Shown: positions 11,883 through 19,830 of the stretch, one piece after another
Layout of the letters: the number at the start of each line of letters is the position of its first letter
Position numbering within the stretch: the first letter of the stretch is position 1
NCBI RefSeq assembly: GCF_040717445.1
Contig: NZ_JBFEFL010000001.1
Span: 1-64,000, forward strand
Direction: 5' to 3'
DNA length: 64,000 nucleotides
Origin: Qipengyuania sp. JC766
GTDB lineage: Bacteria > Pseudomonadota > Alphaproteobacteria > Sphingomonadales > Sphingomonadaceae
Made by a program: the position numbers and the translations under genes
Notes under the pieces: generated by a model
Told to the model about the DNA's origin: nothing
What the model saw: only the letters and a program-made list of their open reading frames with translations
The model's database searches: none

Positions 11883-12236
11883 TTAGGCCTCGAGTTTCGC
11901 GGACACCGGCTTGGCGGTGTCGTTGCCCTGCGGTTCCGGGAATCCACCCGGGCATCCGAACGAAACGGCTTCCAGCGTCGAGCGACCCTGGATCGACAAA
12001 AGCTCGGCCGTGGCTGCCGCGACATTCTGGCGGATCGTGACGCTGCCGCCCAAGGCGCTGGCCGCATTCGCGAGGGCACTTTGTGCTGTCCGCACGGGCA
12101 AGTTGGAGGCCTTGCTGACCTCGACGATGCTGGCGCACAGATTGGCCAGCGAGATGACGGCCCGATCGGCGGCGTCGACGGAAAGCTGGGTATCGGTCGC
12201 GACGACCTGGCCGGCGGCTTGATCGATTGAGTACAT
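11883..12236 (-). CDS. Small helical protein of unknown function
   Basis: The protein has 117 residues from the ATG at 12236 (GGAG 8-9 nt upstream). There is no signal peptide. The core (residues about 10-85) is Ala/Ser/Val-rich and probably all helical: SVDAADRAVISLANLCASIV, then SALANAASALGGSVTIRQNV and AAATAELLSIQG. The tail is Gly/Pro-rich (SFGCPGGFPEP). Overall build faintly recalls RebB/killing-trait proteins of R-bodies, but no diagnostic motif was found and this is not claimed. It lies between a HTH-TM regulator and a small membrane protein, all in one direction. Confidence 0.55.
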   Translation of the reverse strand: MYSIDQAAGQVVATDTQLSVDAADRAVISLANLCASIVEVSKASNLPVRTAQSALANAASALGGSVTIRQNVAAATAELLSIQGRSTLEAVSFGCPGGFPEPQGNDTAKPVSAKLEA

Positions 12237-12292
12237 GGTGCTGTTCTCCATAAGCGGGGTCGGGATGACCCTGCGGGAGTTGCACAAGAGCA

Positions 12293-12748
12293 TCATCGCA
12301 GTTCGCCCAATACGCGAATAGCCCCGTAAATGGATAGGTACGCCGCACCCGTCACCATGAGCCCGAACAGGGCGACCCGGACGATTAATGCGAGCCGATC
12401 CCGGAGGGACAGGGCATTGGCCCGGCCTCCGAGCGGCGGGAGGAATCCTTTCGCCTCGGTATCTGCGCTCGCAAAAGGCTCGATGACGCTTTCGTCGTCT
12501 CCCCTGCTTGCCTGAGATGTCCCAAATCCGGGATGTATCTCGTCTTGCGGTCGAAGCATCATCGCAGCCGCCGTGCGGTTCTTAGCGCCGAGCCGCTCCA
12601 TCGCGATCGCGATATGCTGGTCGACGGTCTTGTGAGAGAGGTTGAGTTCGCGCGCGATTTCCTTCGAGGTCAAGCCGCGTGCAACGGCTTCGAGGCATTC
12701 CCTCTGCCGTTCGGTGAGTGTCTGGTTCAGCGACCCGTCCGGCGACAT
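12293..12748 (-). CDS. LuxR-type HTH regulator with C-terminal membrane helix
   Basis: The protein has 151 residues from the ATG at 12748 (SD TTGGAG); starts further upstream lack an SD. Residues about 10-65 are a full LuxR/GerE HTH: LTERQRECLEAVARGLTSKE, IARELNLSHKTVDQH, IAIAMERLGAKNRTAAAMML. After an acidic linker, a single hydrophobic segment (about 122-145, VRVALFGLMVTGAAYLSIYG) should anchor it in the inner membrane, leaving the HTH cytoplasmic. There is no receiver domain. It is the first gene of a three-gene unit and is divergent from the fasciclin gene. Confidence 0.8.
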   Translation of the reverse strand: MSPDGSLNQTLTERQRECLEAVARGLTSKEIARELNLSHKTVDQHIAIAMERLGAKNRTAAAMMLRPQDEIHPGFGTSQASRGDDESVIEPFASADTEAKGFLPPLGGRANALSLRDRLALIVRVALFGLMVTGAAYLSIYGAIRVLGELR

Positions 12749-12912
12749 GAAATGCTCCAAATCGGTTGTTATTATTCGCTCGCGCGTGACCTTCCTGACT
12801 TCCAAATTCAACATACCGGAGAACTTCTCCGACGTAAATTTGTTAAGACAGGTTCGGCTGGTCGATGCTGAAAGACGCCCCGTCGCATCCTGCCATATTC
12901 CGGCCGGATTTC

Positions 12913-12937
12913 GGAACCGCAAAACCCGCCTTTTGTT
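12913..12937 (+). promoter_or_regulatory. Candidate EcfG (general stress sigma) promoter
   Basis: GGAAC (12913-12917), 17 nt, then GTT (12935-12937) fits the alphaproteobacterial EcfG consensus GGAAC-N16/17-cGTT. It lies about 80 nt upstream of the fasciclin ATG on the coding strand. Confidence 0.6.
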
Positions 12938-13016
12938 AGGTTAGATGAATACGAGCGCGCTTTCGCGACGTATCTCGTTTGCCGATCCTGGCAGACCCCA
13001 GAATGAGGATATATTC

Positions 13017-13607
13017 ATGAAGAAGTTTGCACTCGCACTCGCTTCCGCAGCTTCGCTTGCCGCCGTGGCCTGCGCGCCGGAAGCCGCCGACGAAACCGCG
13101 ACGGACGAGGCCACCGCGGCCGACACCATGGCTAACGACGATGCGGCAGCCACCGACGCGGGCACCATCGTGGCAGTCGCGCAAGGCAATGCCGATCTCT
13201 CGACACTCGTTTCGGCTGTCCAGTCCGCTGAACTGGGTGCGACGCTTTCCGGCCCGGGACCTTTCACGGTATTCGCACCTACAAACGCCGCTTTCGAAAA
13301 GGTCCCGCAAGCGACGCGCGACACGCTGATGAGTGAAGAGGGCAAGGAAGACCTGACCGGCATCCTGACCTATCATGTCGTCGAAGGTGAGACGAATGCC
13401 GCTGCTCTCGCTGCCGCGATCGCGGACGCCGGTGAAGCCGGTTACGAAATCACGACGGTGAATGGAGCGACGCTGACCGCAATGATGGATGGCGACAATG
13501 TCGTCCTGCGCGATGCGGCCGGCAATACGGCGATCGTGACGGCCACCGACATCGATGCATCGAACGGGATCGTTCACACGATCGACACGGTGCTGATGCC
13601 CGGCTGA
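13017..13607 (+). CDS. Fasciclin (FAS1) domain lipoprotein
   Basis: The protein has 196 residues. Its signal peptide ends in AAVAC (lipobox). An acidic, Ala/Asp/Thr-rich linker occupies about 20-50. A single FAS1 domain follows: STLVSAVQSAELGATLSGPG, the signature FTVFAPTNAAFEKVP, ILTYHVVEG, and the closing IVHTIDTVLMP. FAS1 proteins mediate adhesion or polymer binding at the cell surface. A close GAGG SD lies before the ATG at 13017. A candidate EcfG promoter upstream and a terminator downstream make it a complete single-gene unit, probably stress-induced. Confidence 0.9.
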   Translation: MKKFALALASAASLAAVACAPEAADETATDEATAADTMANDDAAATDAGTIVAVAQGNADLSTLVSAVQSAELGATLSGPGPFTVFAPTNAAFEKVPQATRDTLMSEEGKEDLTGILTYHVVEGETNAAALAAAIADAGEAGYEITTVNGATLTAMMDGDNVVLRDAAGNTAIVTATDIDASNGIVHTIDTVLMPG

Positions 13608-13630
13608 TCCGGTCAGTTGCTTGATCTCGG

Positions 13631-13662
13631 AAGGCGGGCCGCAATGCGGTCCGCCTTTCTTG
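13631..13662 (+). terminator. Rho-independent terminator after the fasciclin gene
   Basis: AAGGCGGGCCGC, loop AAT, GCGGTCCGCCTT with one mismatch, followed by TTTCTTGT. The hairpin starts 23 bp after the stop codon. Confidence 0.75.
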
Positions 13663-13720
13663 TATCACCGTCCGGCATTGCGTAATTACGACCTGCGACA
13701 CCGAGAAAAAGGAATGTCCC

Positions 13721-14146
13721 ATGACGTCAACCCTGCGACGCCTGATCTTTCTCGGCGGTGCATTGGTCCTGGTAGGCTGCCAATCGGCCGCGCCGGGTTC
13801 CGATCAGAAGTTCTCGTCGATCGATCCCGGGGAAACCATCCGTTTCGTGGGCACGGAGCCTTTCTGGGGCGGACAGGTGCAGGGTCGCACGCTGACCTAT
13901 TCGACGCCCGAGAATATCGAGGGGCAGCGGATTGCAGTGGAACGCTTCGCCGGCAATCACGGACTGGGGTTCTCGGGCACTCTGAACGGGCGTCCCTTCG
14001 ACATGACCGTAACGCAAGGGGAATGCAGCGACGGCATGTCGGACCAGCTGTTTCCCTTTACCGTCACCCTGCGCATTGGCGATGAGGTGCGCAACGGCTG
14101 CGCCCATACCGATAGCCGGCCGGTCGAGGGACCGGCACAGCCCTGA
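13721..14146 (+). CDS. COG3650-type lipoprotein
   Basis: The protein has 141 residues. Its signal peptide ends in lipobox LVGC (Cys20). The family signature FVGTEPFWGG lies near residue 43. A beta-rich domain follows, ending in FTVTLRIGDEVRNGCAHTD. COG3650 proteins are envelope lipoproteins of unknown function, sometimes next to heat-shock or META-domain genes. SD AAAAAGGAA. It is convergent with the DUF962 gene, with 3 bp between stops. Confidence 0.75.
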   Translation: MTSTLRRLIFLGGALVLVGCQSAAPGSDQKFSSIDPGETIRFVGTEPFWGGQVQGRTLTYSTPENIEGQRIAVERFAGNHGLGFSGTLNGRPFDMTVTQGECSDGMSDQLFPFTVTLRIGDEVRNGCAHTDSRPVEGPAQP

Positions 14147-14149
14147 GCA

Positions 14150-14497
14150 TCATTCCGTCTGGGGAACTCCGGCCTTGCCGAGTTCCGGGCCGAGGCGGCC
14201 CGTCAACCAGAGAAACCACATCCGAAAGTCTGCAGCCAGGCTCCACAGCGGATAGGTGAACGTCGCCGGCCTGTTTTTCTCGACCGTAAAATGCGCGATC
14301 CATGCGAAGAAGTAGCCCGCCAGCGGCAGCGCGAGCAGCCACCACCAGCGCTGGGTCAGCAGGGCGAATATCGCAATGCCAACCACCAGTGTGGTGCCGA
14401 TGTAATGCAGCGCGCGCGTCTGCGGCCTGGAATGCTCGCGCAGATAGAACGGCCAGAATTCGGCAAACGTCGAATAGGTTCGTTCCTCCCGCGTCAT
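14150..14497 (-). CDS. DUF962 / Mpo1-like membrane protein
   Basis: The protein has 115 residues from the ATG at 14497, which overlaps the stop of the upstream S41 protease gene by one base. FAEFWPFYLREHSRP is followed by LHYIGTTLV, the family's HxxGT motif, and two membrane-helix pairs. Conserved histidines (HSRP, LHYIGT, HFTVEKNRP) match the iron ligands of yeast Mpo1, a 2-hydroxy fatty acid dioxygenase. Whether bacterial members do this reaction is unproven. Confidence 0.8.
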   Translation of the reverse strand: MTREERTYSTFAEFWPFYLREHSRPQTRALHYIGTTLVVGIAIFALLTQRWWWLLALPLAGYFFAWIAHFTVEKNRPATFTYPLWSLAADFRMWFLWLTGRLGPELGKAGVPQTE

Positions 14498-15933
14498 CAG
14501 AACAGACCGGGGATTTCCCGCTGCGCCGCAGTGGGATTGCTCGGTTGCAGCACGCGCCGTTCGCTGCTGCGTGAACCAGCGGACCGCGCACTCTGCGCGT
14601 TCGCCGTGATCGGGGTACACGTAGCCGCCCCGTTCCTCAGAAACGACAGGGCCTGCGCGATGGAATCTTCGGCCGGATCGCCCAACTGCACCGAAATGTC
14701 GTCATCGGCGGCACAGGTGTTCGGAACCACCGCAGCAAGCCCATTGTAGTATTCGCCTTGCCCGTCTGCATTCACGGTCTGGAAGGTCACGGCACGGATA
14801 CGGTCATCGCAAGCTTCGAGGTCGAACGCGAACTGGCCGACGGGCTTGCCGAAGGTGTTGGCTCCGACGAGCGCGAGGTTGTTCCCCAGATACGGGATCA
14901 TGCTGTTCGTCACCAGCTCGCTGGCCGAGGCGGTGCCGCCACGACCGATCACCGCGAGCTTGGTGACGGTGATCGCTTCCGGCTGGACTTCGAAGAGGTC
15001 GGTCTCGTTCTCGCTCGACTTGCTGGGCCGCAAGGTCGTGCGGCTGAACACCTGGCCTGCGTAGTCGCGTCCCATCAGATCGCCCAGAAGCTCGGCAATC
15101 CTGACCAGTCCGCCACCGTTGTAGCGCAGATCCAGGATGACTTCGGTGACGCCCTGCTGGCGGAAAGTGTTGAATGCGGCGCGGAGATCCTGCTCCGCAT
15201 CCTCGACGATGAAAGTACGCAGGTTGATGTACCCGACGCGCTTGCCGTTGTCGTTGATGACGCGTGCGCCGTACCTGTCGGATACAGGGTCGAGGGCGAA
15301 TTCGGTCTTGCTGACCGTGACCGTGGAGGTTGTCCCGTTGAGCTGACGGATCTGGAATACCCGGCTGACCCCCGGGTCGGACGGGCCAAGCGCCTCCTGG
15401 ACCGCGTCCGGGCCGCCCGAAGCCATCAGCGAACTGACCGACTGCAGGTTTCCGGCGGTGGTTCCGATGGCGAGGAGTTCCACCCCGCGATCGAACCCGC
15501 GCGGAAATGCCGGACCGCTTTCGAAGGCCTCGATCACGAAAACCCTGTTGTTGGCCGTGTCGTAGCCGAGGCGAACGCCAAAGCCCGCCGTGGACCCGGA
15601 ATTGATCAGCTGGTTTTCTTCGCGGATCGACGTCACATACGTGAAGAAACGATCACGGCCTTGCGCGCGCGCCGGGGCGACGAGGGCATCGAGATATCCC
15701 TGGACCGAATTATAGGCCGAAGGCTGGGCTGCGGTGTTCACCAGATTTGGGAAGAGATACCACTCGTCGATGACATCGCGCGCGAACGCCTGACGCGCGG
15801 AAAGCGAACATTGGCCAGTGGAGCTCGTCGGCGTCGGTGTCGGACCTCCGAATGTGGGCCCCCCGTCGCTGCCGCACGCTGCGAGCGACCCTGCCAGGAG
15901 TGCGCCGATTGCGACCCGTCCAAAATTGTTCAC
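14497..15933 (-). CDS. S41 family peptidase (C-terminal processing-like), lipoprotein
   Basis: The protein has 478 residues from the GTG at 15933, preceded by GGGATGGAG. This start gives a lipoprotein signal, GALLAGSLAACG. After a Pro/Thr linker the domains are an N-terminal helical segment (SARQAFARDVIDEWYLFP), a PDZ-like part (about 120-210) and the S41 catalytic core. VILDLRYNGGG is near residue 285 and the nucleophile motif GGTASASELV is near 360. It is a periplasmic, membrane-tethered protease of the CtpA type. It forms a two-gene unit with the DUF962 gene and is divergent from the PEBP gene. Confidence 0.9.
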   Translation of the reverse strand: MNNFGRVAIGALLAGSLAACGSDGGPTFGGPTPTPTSSTGQCSLSARQAFARDVIDEWYLFPNLVNTAAQPSAYNSVQGYLDALVAPARAQGRDRFFTYVTSIREENQLINSGSTAGFGVRLGYDTANNRVFVIEAFESGPAFPRGFDRGVELLAIGTTAGNLQSVSSLMASGGPDAVQEALGPSDPGVSRVFQIRQLNGTTSTVTVSKTEFALDPVSDRYGARVINDNGKRVGYINLRTFIVEDAEQDLRAAFNTFRQQGVTEVILDLRYNGGGLVRIAELLGDLMGRDYAGQVFSRTTLRPSKSSENETDLFEVQPEAITVTKLAVIGRGGTASASELVTNSMIPYLGNNLALVGANTFGKPVGQFAFDLEACDDRIRAVTFQTVNADGQGEYYNGLAAVVPNTCAADDDISVQLGDPAEDSIAQALSFLRNGAATCTPITANAQSARSAGSRSSERRVLQPSNPTAAQREIPGLF

Positions 15934-16174
15934 GACACCATCTCCATCCCGCGCGATCGAGCCCGTCGACCGCTGCCATATCTCTCTCGCCTGCGTTGAT
16001 GCCGCATGAACCGGATCGGGGCAAGGCCGGGTATGGCTCGCTAGCGAGTTGAAATGGTTGACGAATGATAAGGGATGAGCCGAACAGCGGTGGAAAACCG
16101 GGGGCGGAAGGCCCAACTGGCCTCGCTCTGGCTCGAAACCGGGCTTAGGCATGATAAGGATATGGGACGAATAA

Positions 16175-16771
16175 ATGGCTGATTACCCCGACTGGCTTGT
16201 CGAACCGCTTGGCGGACGGACCTCCGGCAGCGCGCTATCGATCGCGGATCTGGCCGACGCGCGCACGATCGGGCGGGGCGGCTTTTCCCTGAGCAGTCCG
16301 GCCTTCCAGGCGGGCGGCGCACTCGATCCGTGCTTCACTGCGGACGAGGAAGATGCCGTCGCACCTCCGCTGGAGTGGACCGCGCCTCCTCCGGGCGCGC
16401 AGGAGTTAGTCATCCTGGTCGAGGACATGGACTCCACGGGTAAGGACACTTCGTGCCACTGGCTCGTCTGGGGTCTTGCTGGGCAGCGCGGCAAGTTGCT
16501 CGAAGGCGAAGCTCCGCCGAGAGTCGGCAAGAATGCGGTCGGAAATTCGGAATGGCTGCTTCCGCAGCCGCCGGAGGATGACACGGCGCATTCCTACGTG
16601 TTCCAGATCTTCGCCACCGACCTTCCCATGACCCTGATGCCCGGTGCATCGCGGGAAGATGTCGTGTCCGCCATTCGCGGGCACGTGACGGCCGCGGCTG
16701 TTCTCGTCGGGACCTATGCCCGACAGGAGGACGACGCCGGCGAATGGGACCAAGAGGATGAATTCGACTGA
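16175..16771 (+). CDS. YbhB/YbcL family (PEBP, Raf kinase inhibitor-like) protein
   Basis: The protein has 198 residues. It has the PEBP landmarks: FQAGGALDPCFTADEEDAVA, PPLEWTAPPPGAQELVILVE, DMDSTGKDTSCHWLVWGL (the D-x-D...HW ligand-pocket motif) and HSYVFQIFATD. It has a longer N-terminus than YbhB and an acidic C-terminus. It is cytosolic; PEBPs bind phosphorylated ligands or amphiphiles, and the ligand here is unknown. The SWIB gene follows after 26 bp and is probably cotranscribed. Confidence 0.9.
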   Translation: MADYPDWLVEPLGGRTSGSALSIADLADARTIGRGGFSLSSPAFQAGGALDPCFTADEEDAVAPPLEWTAPPPGAQELVILVEDMDSTGKDTSCHWLVWGLAGQRGKLLEGEAPPRVGKNAVGNSEWLLPQPPEDDTAHSYVFQIFATDLPMTLMPGASREDVVSAIRGHVTAAAVLVGTYARQEDDAGEWDQEDEFD

Positions 16772-16797
16772 ACTGGCCTAGAAGGAAAGGAATTATC

Positions 16798-17049
16798 ATG
16801 GCTGGCAAGAACAATGCACTGCAGAAACCGGTGAACCTGTCGTCGGAACTGGAAACCGTCGTGGGCAAGGGCCCGATGACGCGCGCCCAGGTCACTTCGA
16901 AGGTCTGGGAATACATCAAGGCGAACGACCTTCAGGATTCGAAGGACAAGCGCCAGATCAATCCCGATGCCAAGCTTGGCGCCGTGATCGGGAAGGACCA
17001 GATCTCGATGTTCAAGATGACGGCTGCTGTTTCCAAGCACCTCAGCTAA
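16798..17049 (+). CDS. SWIB/MDM2 domain protein
   Basis: The protein has 83 residues and is essentially one SWIB domain: PMTRAQVTSKVWEYIKANDL, QDSKDKRQINPDAKL, then DQISMFKMTAAVSKHL. Stand-alone bacterial SWIB proteins of this size are known from Chlamydia and alphaproteobacteria; they are thought to bind DNA or topoisomerase. SD AAGGAA is 8 nt before the ATG. Its 3' end overlaps the convergent DoxX gene by 8 bp. Confidence 0.92.
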   Translation: MAGKNNALQKPVNLSSELETVVGKGPMTRAQVTSKVWEYIKANDLQDSKDKRQINPDAKLGAVIGKDQISMFKMTAAVSKHLS

Positions 17050-17455
17050 GATTGCGCGGTCGGCGGAGGAACGGCCAGTCCGTTGCCCCGCCGACCCACA
17101 GCGCCAGCCAGATGATCAGTGGCTGTGCGACCATGCGCGGAACGTGGTAGGCGAGACCCAGACCATTATCCGGGCGCGCCATGTCCATTGCGAAATGATT
17201 GATGTTTGCTGGCCACACGCACAGCGCATATGCGGCCAGACCGATCCCCGCCACGCGACGCATTTTCCCATCGAAGGGCTGGAGAAGACCGGCTGCACCG
17301 GCCAGTTCCGCGATGCCGGTCCAGAAGACGATCTCTTCGGGAAACGGAATACCCTCCGGCACGATCGAGACAAACGGCGCGGGGCGAACCAGATGCATCA
17401 AACCTGCAAAGGCGTAGAACACTCCGAGCAGCAAACGCAACGCGGAGCGGATCAT
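17042..17455 (-). CDS. DoxX family membrane protein
   Basis: The protein has 137 residues from the ATG at 17455, which overlaps the DUF3253 stop (ATGA). Four membrane helices are seen (about 2-18, 45-62, 70-88, 112-130), with LLLGVFYAFAGLMHL and GIAELAGAAGLL, the typical DoxX start and second helix, and INHFAMDM between helices 3 and 4. DoxX proteins are linked to redox homeostasis and respiration in some bacteria; the function here is unknown. It is the last gene of a coupled DUF427-DUF3253-DoxX operon. Confidence 0.85.
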   Translation of the reverse strand: MIRSALRLLLGVFYAFAGLMHLVRPAPFVSIVPEGIPFPEEIVFWTGIAELAGAAGLLQPFDGKMRRVAGIGLAAYALCVWPANINHFAMDMARPDNGLGLAYHVPRMVAQPLIIWLALWVGGATDWPFLRRPRNLS

Positions 17456-17688
17456 GATACCGACCCAATGCGGTACGCGCCTTCTCCGGGGAGGCGCGGC
17501 TTGCCCTGCCATGTCGTCGTCACAACCCCTGCATGTCGCAAGTCGTCAACTGCGGCGTGCACTTCCGGCATCCGGTCGCGCCAGTCCTCTCTAGCCCGGG
17601 CCATCAGGCGGGCGGCTTCACTTGGGCAGAACGTCTTGTCGCTGCCTCGCTGCTTCATCAGATGAATGATCGCGTCGCGCGCGGTCAC
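17452..17688 (-). CDS. DUF3253 protein
   Basis: The protein has 78 residues from the GTG at 17688, overlapping the upstream DUF427 stop as GTGA. It shows the family pattern: AIIHLMKQRGSDKTFCPSEA, ARAREDWRDRMPEVH, VDDLRHAGVVTTTWQGKP, a small winged-helix-like fold. Its function is unknown; a nucleic-acid-binding role has been suggested from the fold only. Confidence 0.8.
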   Translation of the reverse strand: MTARDAIIHLMKQRGSDKTFCPSEAARLMARAREDWRDRMPEVHAAVDDLRHAGVVTTTWQGKPRLPGEGAYRIGSVS

Positions 17689-17975
17689 GTCTGGATCACG
17701 TCCACCCCGTTCCAAAATGCGATGTAATCCCTGATCTGCGCGGCCTTCTCGAACGGTTCGGTATAGGTCCAGGCCGCATCGCGGTTCATTTCGCCGCCTG
17801 CATTCACATGGAAGTAGCTCGCGTCGCCCTTCCACGGGCAGTGGGTGGAGGTCTCGCTATGGACCAGGTTGCCGCGATTCACGCTGGAAGGGGGGAAATA
17901 ATGGTTTCCCTCGATCACGATCGTATCATCGCTCCTGGCGATGGTTTCGCCATTCCAACGGGCTTCGACTGTCAT
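17685..17975 (-). CDS. DUF427 domain protein (short form)
   Basis: The protein has 96 residues from the ATG at 17975, the usual single-domain length: VEARWNGETIARSDDTIVIE, YFPPSSVNR, STHCPWKGDASYFHV and AWTYTEPFEKAAQIRDYIAF. It is clearly related to the longer DUF427 protein at 3949-4551. It is the first gene of a translationally coupled operon with DUF3253 and DoxX. It is cytosolic, of unknown function. Confidence 0.88.
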   Translation of the reverse strand: MTVEARWNGETIARSDDTIVIEGNHYFPPSSVNRGNLVHSETSTHCPWKGDASYFHVNAGGEMNRDAAWTYTEPFEKAAQIRDYIAFWNGVDVIQT

Positions 17976-18076
17976 GCTGGGCTCCTTCGCAGCAGAAGCG
18001 CTCGGAGCCGGTCGCGGTTCCGGCTTGCGCGCCTTCGGGAAGGCATTAGGCTGGGCACAGGACAACGGAGAATTCG

Positions 18077-19336
18077 ATGAAAGCTTTCCTTCCGCTCGTG
18101 GCGCTTGTTCTGGCGACGCCGGTTGCCGCCCAGACCGCAGAGGAAACCGCCCGGGCCGCGCTGGAGGCGGCGCCGATCTGGGACGGACACAATGACGTTC
18201 CGATCCAGCTACGCAGCCGCTTCGGGAATGTCATCGGCGAATTCGACTTCGACGATACGACGGATACCGGCCACACCCATTCCGACGGGCGGGCCATGCA
18301 CACGGACCTTGCGCGGCTCCGACAGGGGAAGGTCGGGGCGCAATGGTGGTCTGTCTACGTTTCCGCGAACCTGCCCGAACCGGAAGCCGTTCAGACCGTG
18401 ATCGAACAGATAGATGTGACCAAGCGCCTGATCGCGCAATATCCGGACGAGCTGGAGCTCGCGCTCACCGCCGATGACGTGGAACGGGCGATGGGAGAAG
18501 GACGCATCGCATCCCTGATCGGCATGGAAGGTGGCCATTCGATCGGATCGAGCCTTTCCGTCCTGCGTCAGACATACGATCTCGGCGCGCGCTACATGAC
18601 GCTCACGCATGGCAGCAACACACCGTGGGCGGACAGCGCCACGGACGAGCCGGAGCATGGCGGACTGACCGACTTCGGCAAGGACCTCGTTCGCGAAATG
18701 AACCGGATCGGCATGGTCGTCGACCTCAGTCACGTAAGCGAAGCATCGATGAACGATGCGCTGGACGTGTCGCGCGCGCCGGTCATTTTTAGCCATTCCT
18801 CCGCCCGCGCGATCAACGGGCACGCCCGCAACGTTCCGGATGCAGTACTGCGCCGGATGCCGGCAAACGGCGGCATCGTGATGGTGACGGCGGTGCCGGG
18901 CTTCCTGAGCGAGCCCGCGCGGCAATGGGGCGCCAGTCGGGCGGCGGAGGAATCACGCCTGCAGTCGCTCTGGCAGGGGCAGCCCGAAATGGTCGAGCAG
19001 GCGATGACGGCGTGGACCGAATCCAATCCGCAGCCCCAGGCGACGATTTCGGACATGGCCGATCACATCGACCATGTTCGTGAGATCGCCGGCATCGATG
19101 CGATCGGCATCGGAGGCGATTATGATGGCATTCCCACGACCCCGCAGGGGCTGGAGGACGTGTCCAGCTATCCCGCCCTGTTCACCGAGCTCGCTCGACG
19201 CGGATACTCGCAGGCGGATCTTGAAAAGATCAGCTTTCGCAACATGATGCGCGTGATGCGCGCGGTCGAGGCGACGAAGGCGCAGATGGCGGACATGGCG
19301 CCGATCGAATATCCGGAAGGGGGTGGGGACGACTGA
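18077..19336 (+). CDS. Membrane dipeptidase family protein (M19, renal dipeptidase-like)
   Basis: The protein has 419 residues. The signal peptide (1-19) ends VAAQ, so it is exported to the periplasm. Zinc site: DGHNDVP near 36, IGMEGGHSIG near 153, and downstream histidines in VVDLSHVS and IFSHSSAR. DAIGIGGDYDG near 345 is the C-terminal family motif. M19 enzymes hydrolyse dipeptides, including D-amino-acid-containing ones. SD GGAG at 18067-18070, 6 nt before the ATG. It is divergent from the DUF427 operon and stands alone. Confidence 0.93.
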   Translation: MKAFLPLVALVLATPVAAQTAEETARAALEAAPIWDGHNDVPIQLRSRFGNVIGEFDFDDTTDTGHTHSDGRAMHTDLARLRQGKVGAQWWSVYVSANLPEPEAVQTVIEQIDVTKRLIAQYPDELELALTADDVERAMGEGRIASLIGMEGGHSIGSSLSVLRQTYDLGARYMTLTHGSNTPWADSATDEPEHGGLTDFGKDLVREMNRIGMVVDLSHVSEASMNDALDVSRAPVIFSHSSARAINGHARNVPDAVLRRMPANGGIVMVTAVPGFLSEPARQWGASRAAEESRLQSLWQGQPEMVEQAMTAWTESNPQPQATISDMADHIDHVREIAGIDAIGIGGDYDGIPTTPQGLEDVSSYPALFTELARRGYSQADLEKISFRNMMRVMRAVEATKAQMADMAPIEYPEGGGDD

Positions 19337-19349
19337 CGCCCCCGGAACC

Positions 19350-19541
19350 TCAATCGTCGTCGTCGACCTTGTCGGGCAGGCCTTCGCGATCGGTCGAGGC
19401 GTAGTCTTCCAGTTCGTCTTCCGACATGGAGTCGTACATCTGCTTGGAGGCGCCCTGAAGGTCGGAGACCTTGGTGTCGCCGCGCTTTGCGGAAAGGGCC
19501 GCACCAGCGGCCTTTTGCTGGGCTTTGGATTTGGCCGGCAT
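19350..19541 (-). CDS. DUF3008 family protein
   Basis: The protein has 63 residues. The basic N-terminus MPAKSKAQQKAAGAALSAKR is followed by the signature KQMYDSMSEDELEDYAST and an acidic tail. The start overlaps the DUF2945 stop by one base (TGATG). Small DUF3008 proteins are common beside stress genes in alphaproteobacteria; the function is unknown. Confidence 0.88.
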   Translation of the reverse strand: MPAKSKAQQKAAGAALSAKRGDTKVSDLQGASKQMYDSMSEDELEDYASTDREGLPDKVDDDD

Positions 19542-19768
19542 CAGTCCTGCGCCTCCAGTTCGGACCCGCGCTTGAGGACCTCGTCCCCGTCCTCCTGCTT
19601 GATCAGGTAGGCGGGATTGTCCTCGTCACCGTCCTTGGTGATCTCGCTTCCCTGCAGGGTACGTGTCACCTCGCGTTCGAAACGCTCCTTGACCTGTCCC
19701 TTGCCCTTGCCGTTTCCCCATTCCCACTGGACGTATTGCCCGGTCTGGAAACTGTTGGAATTGCTCAT
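19541..19768 (-). CDS. DUF2945 (hypervirulence-associated, Tudor-like) protein
   Basis: The protein has 75 residues: FQTGQYVQWEWGNGKGKGQV, then REVTRTLQGSEITKDG and NPAYLIKQEDGDEVLKRGSE, a small beta-barrel of the DUF2945 type. SD AAGGAG is 6 nt upstream of the ATG and lies in a hairpin (19776-19796). It is the first gene of a coupled pair with DUF3008 and probably under stress control. Confidence 0.88.
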   Translation of the reverse strand: MSNSNSFQTGQYVQWEWGNGKGKGQVKERFEREVTRTLQGSEITKDGDEDNPAYLIKQEDGDEVLKRGSELEAQD

Positions 19769-19775
19769 GGTAAGC

Positions 19776-19796
19776 TCCTTCGCATTGTACGAAGGA
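19776..19796 (-). promoter_or_regulatory. Hairpin covering the DUF2945 Shine-Dalgarno
   Basis: On the minus strand TCCTTCG, loop TACAATG, CGAAGGA form a perfect 7-bp stem. The 3' arm holds most of the AAGGAG SD of the DUF2945 gene. It could act as an RNA thermometer or other translational switch. If transcription starts from the candidate promoter at 19800-19823, the 5' arm would be near the very start of the message, so folding depends on the true start site. Confidence 0.45.
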
Positions 19797-19799
19797 ACA

Positions 19800-19823
19800 A
19801 ACCATGGGTAACGGGCCGGTTCC
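19800..19823 (-). promoter_or_regulatory. Candidate EcfG-like promoter for DUF2945-DUF3008
   Basis: On the minus strand GGAAC (19823-19819), 16 nt, GTT (19802-19800). The spacing is one base shorter than the usual GGAAC-N16/17-cGTT, so the match is imperfect. It is supported by two better matches nearby and by the stress-type genes it would drive. Confidence 0.4.
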
Positions 19824-19830
19824 GAAGCTG

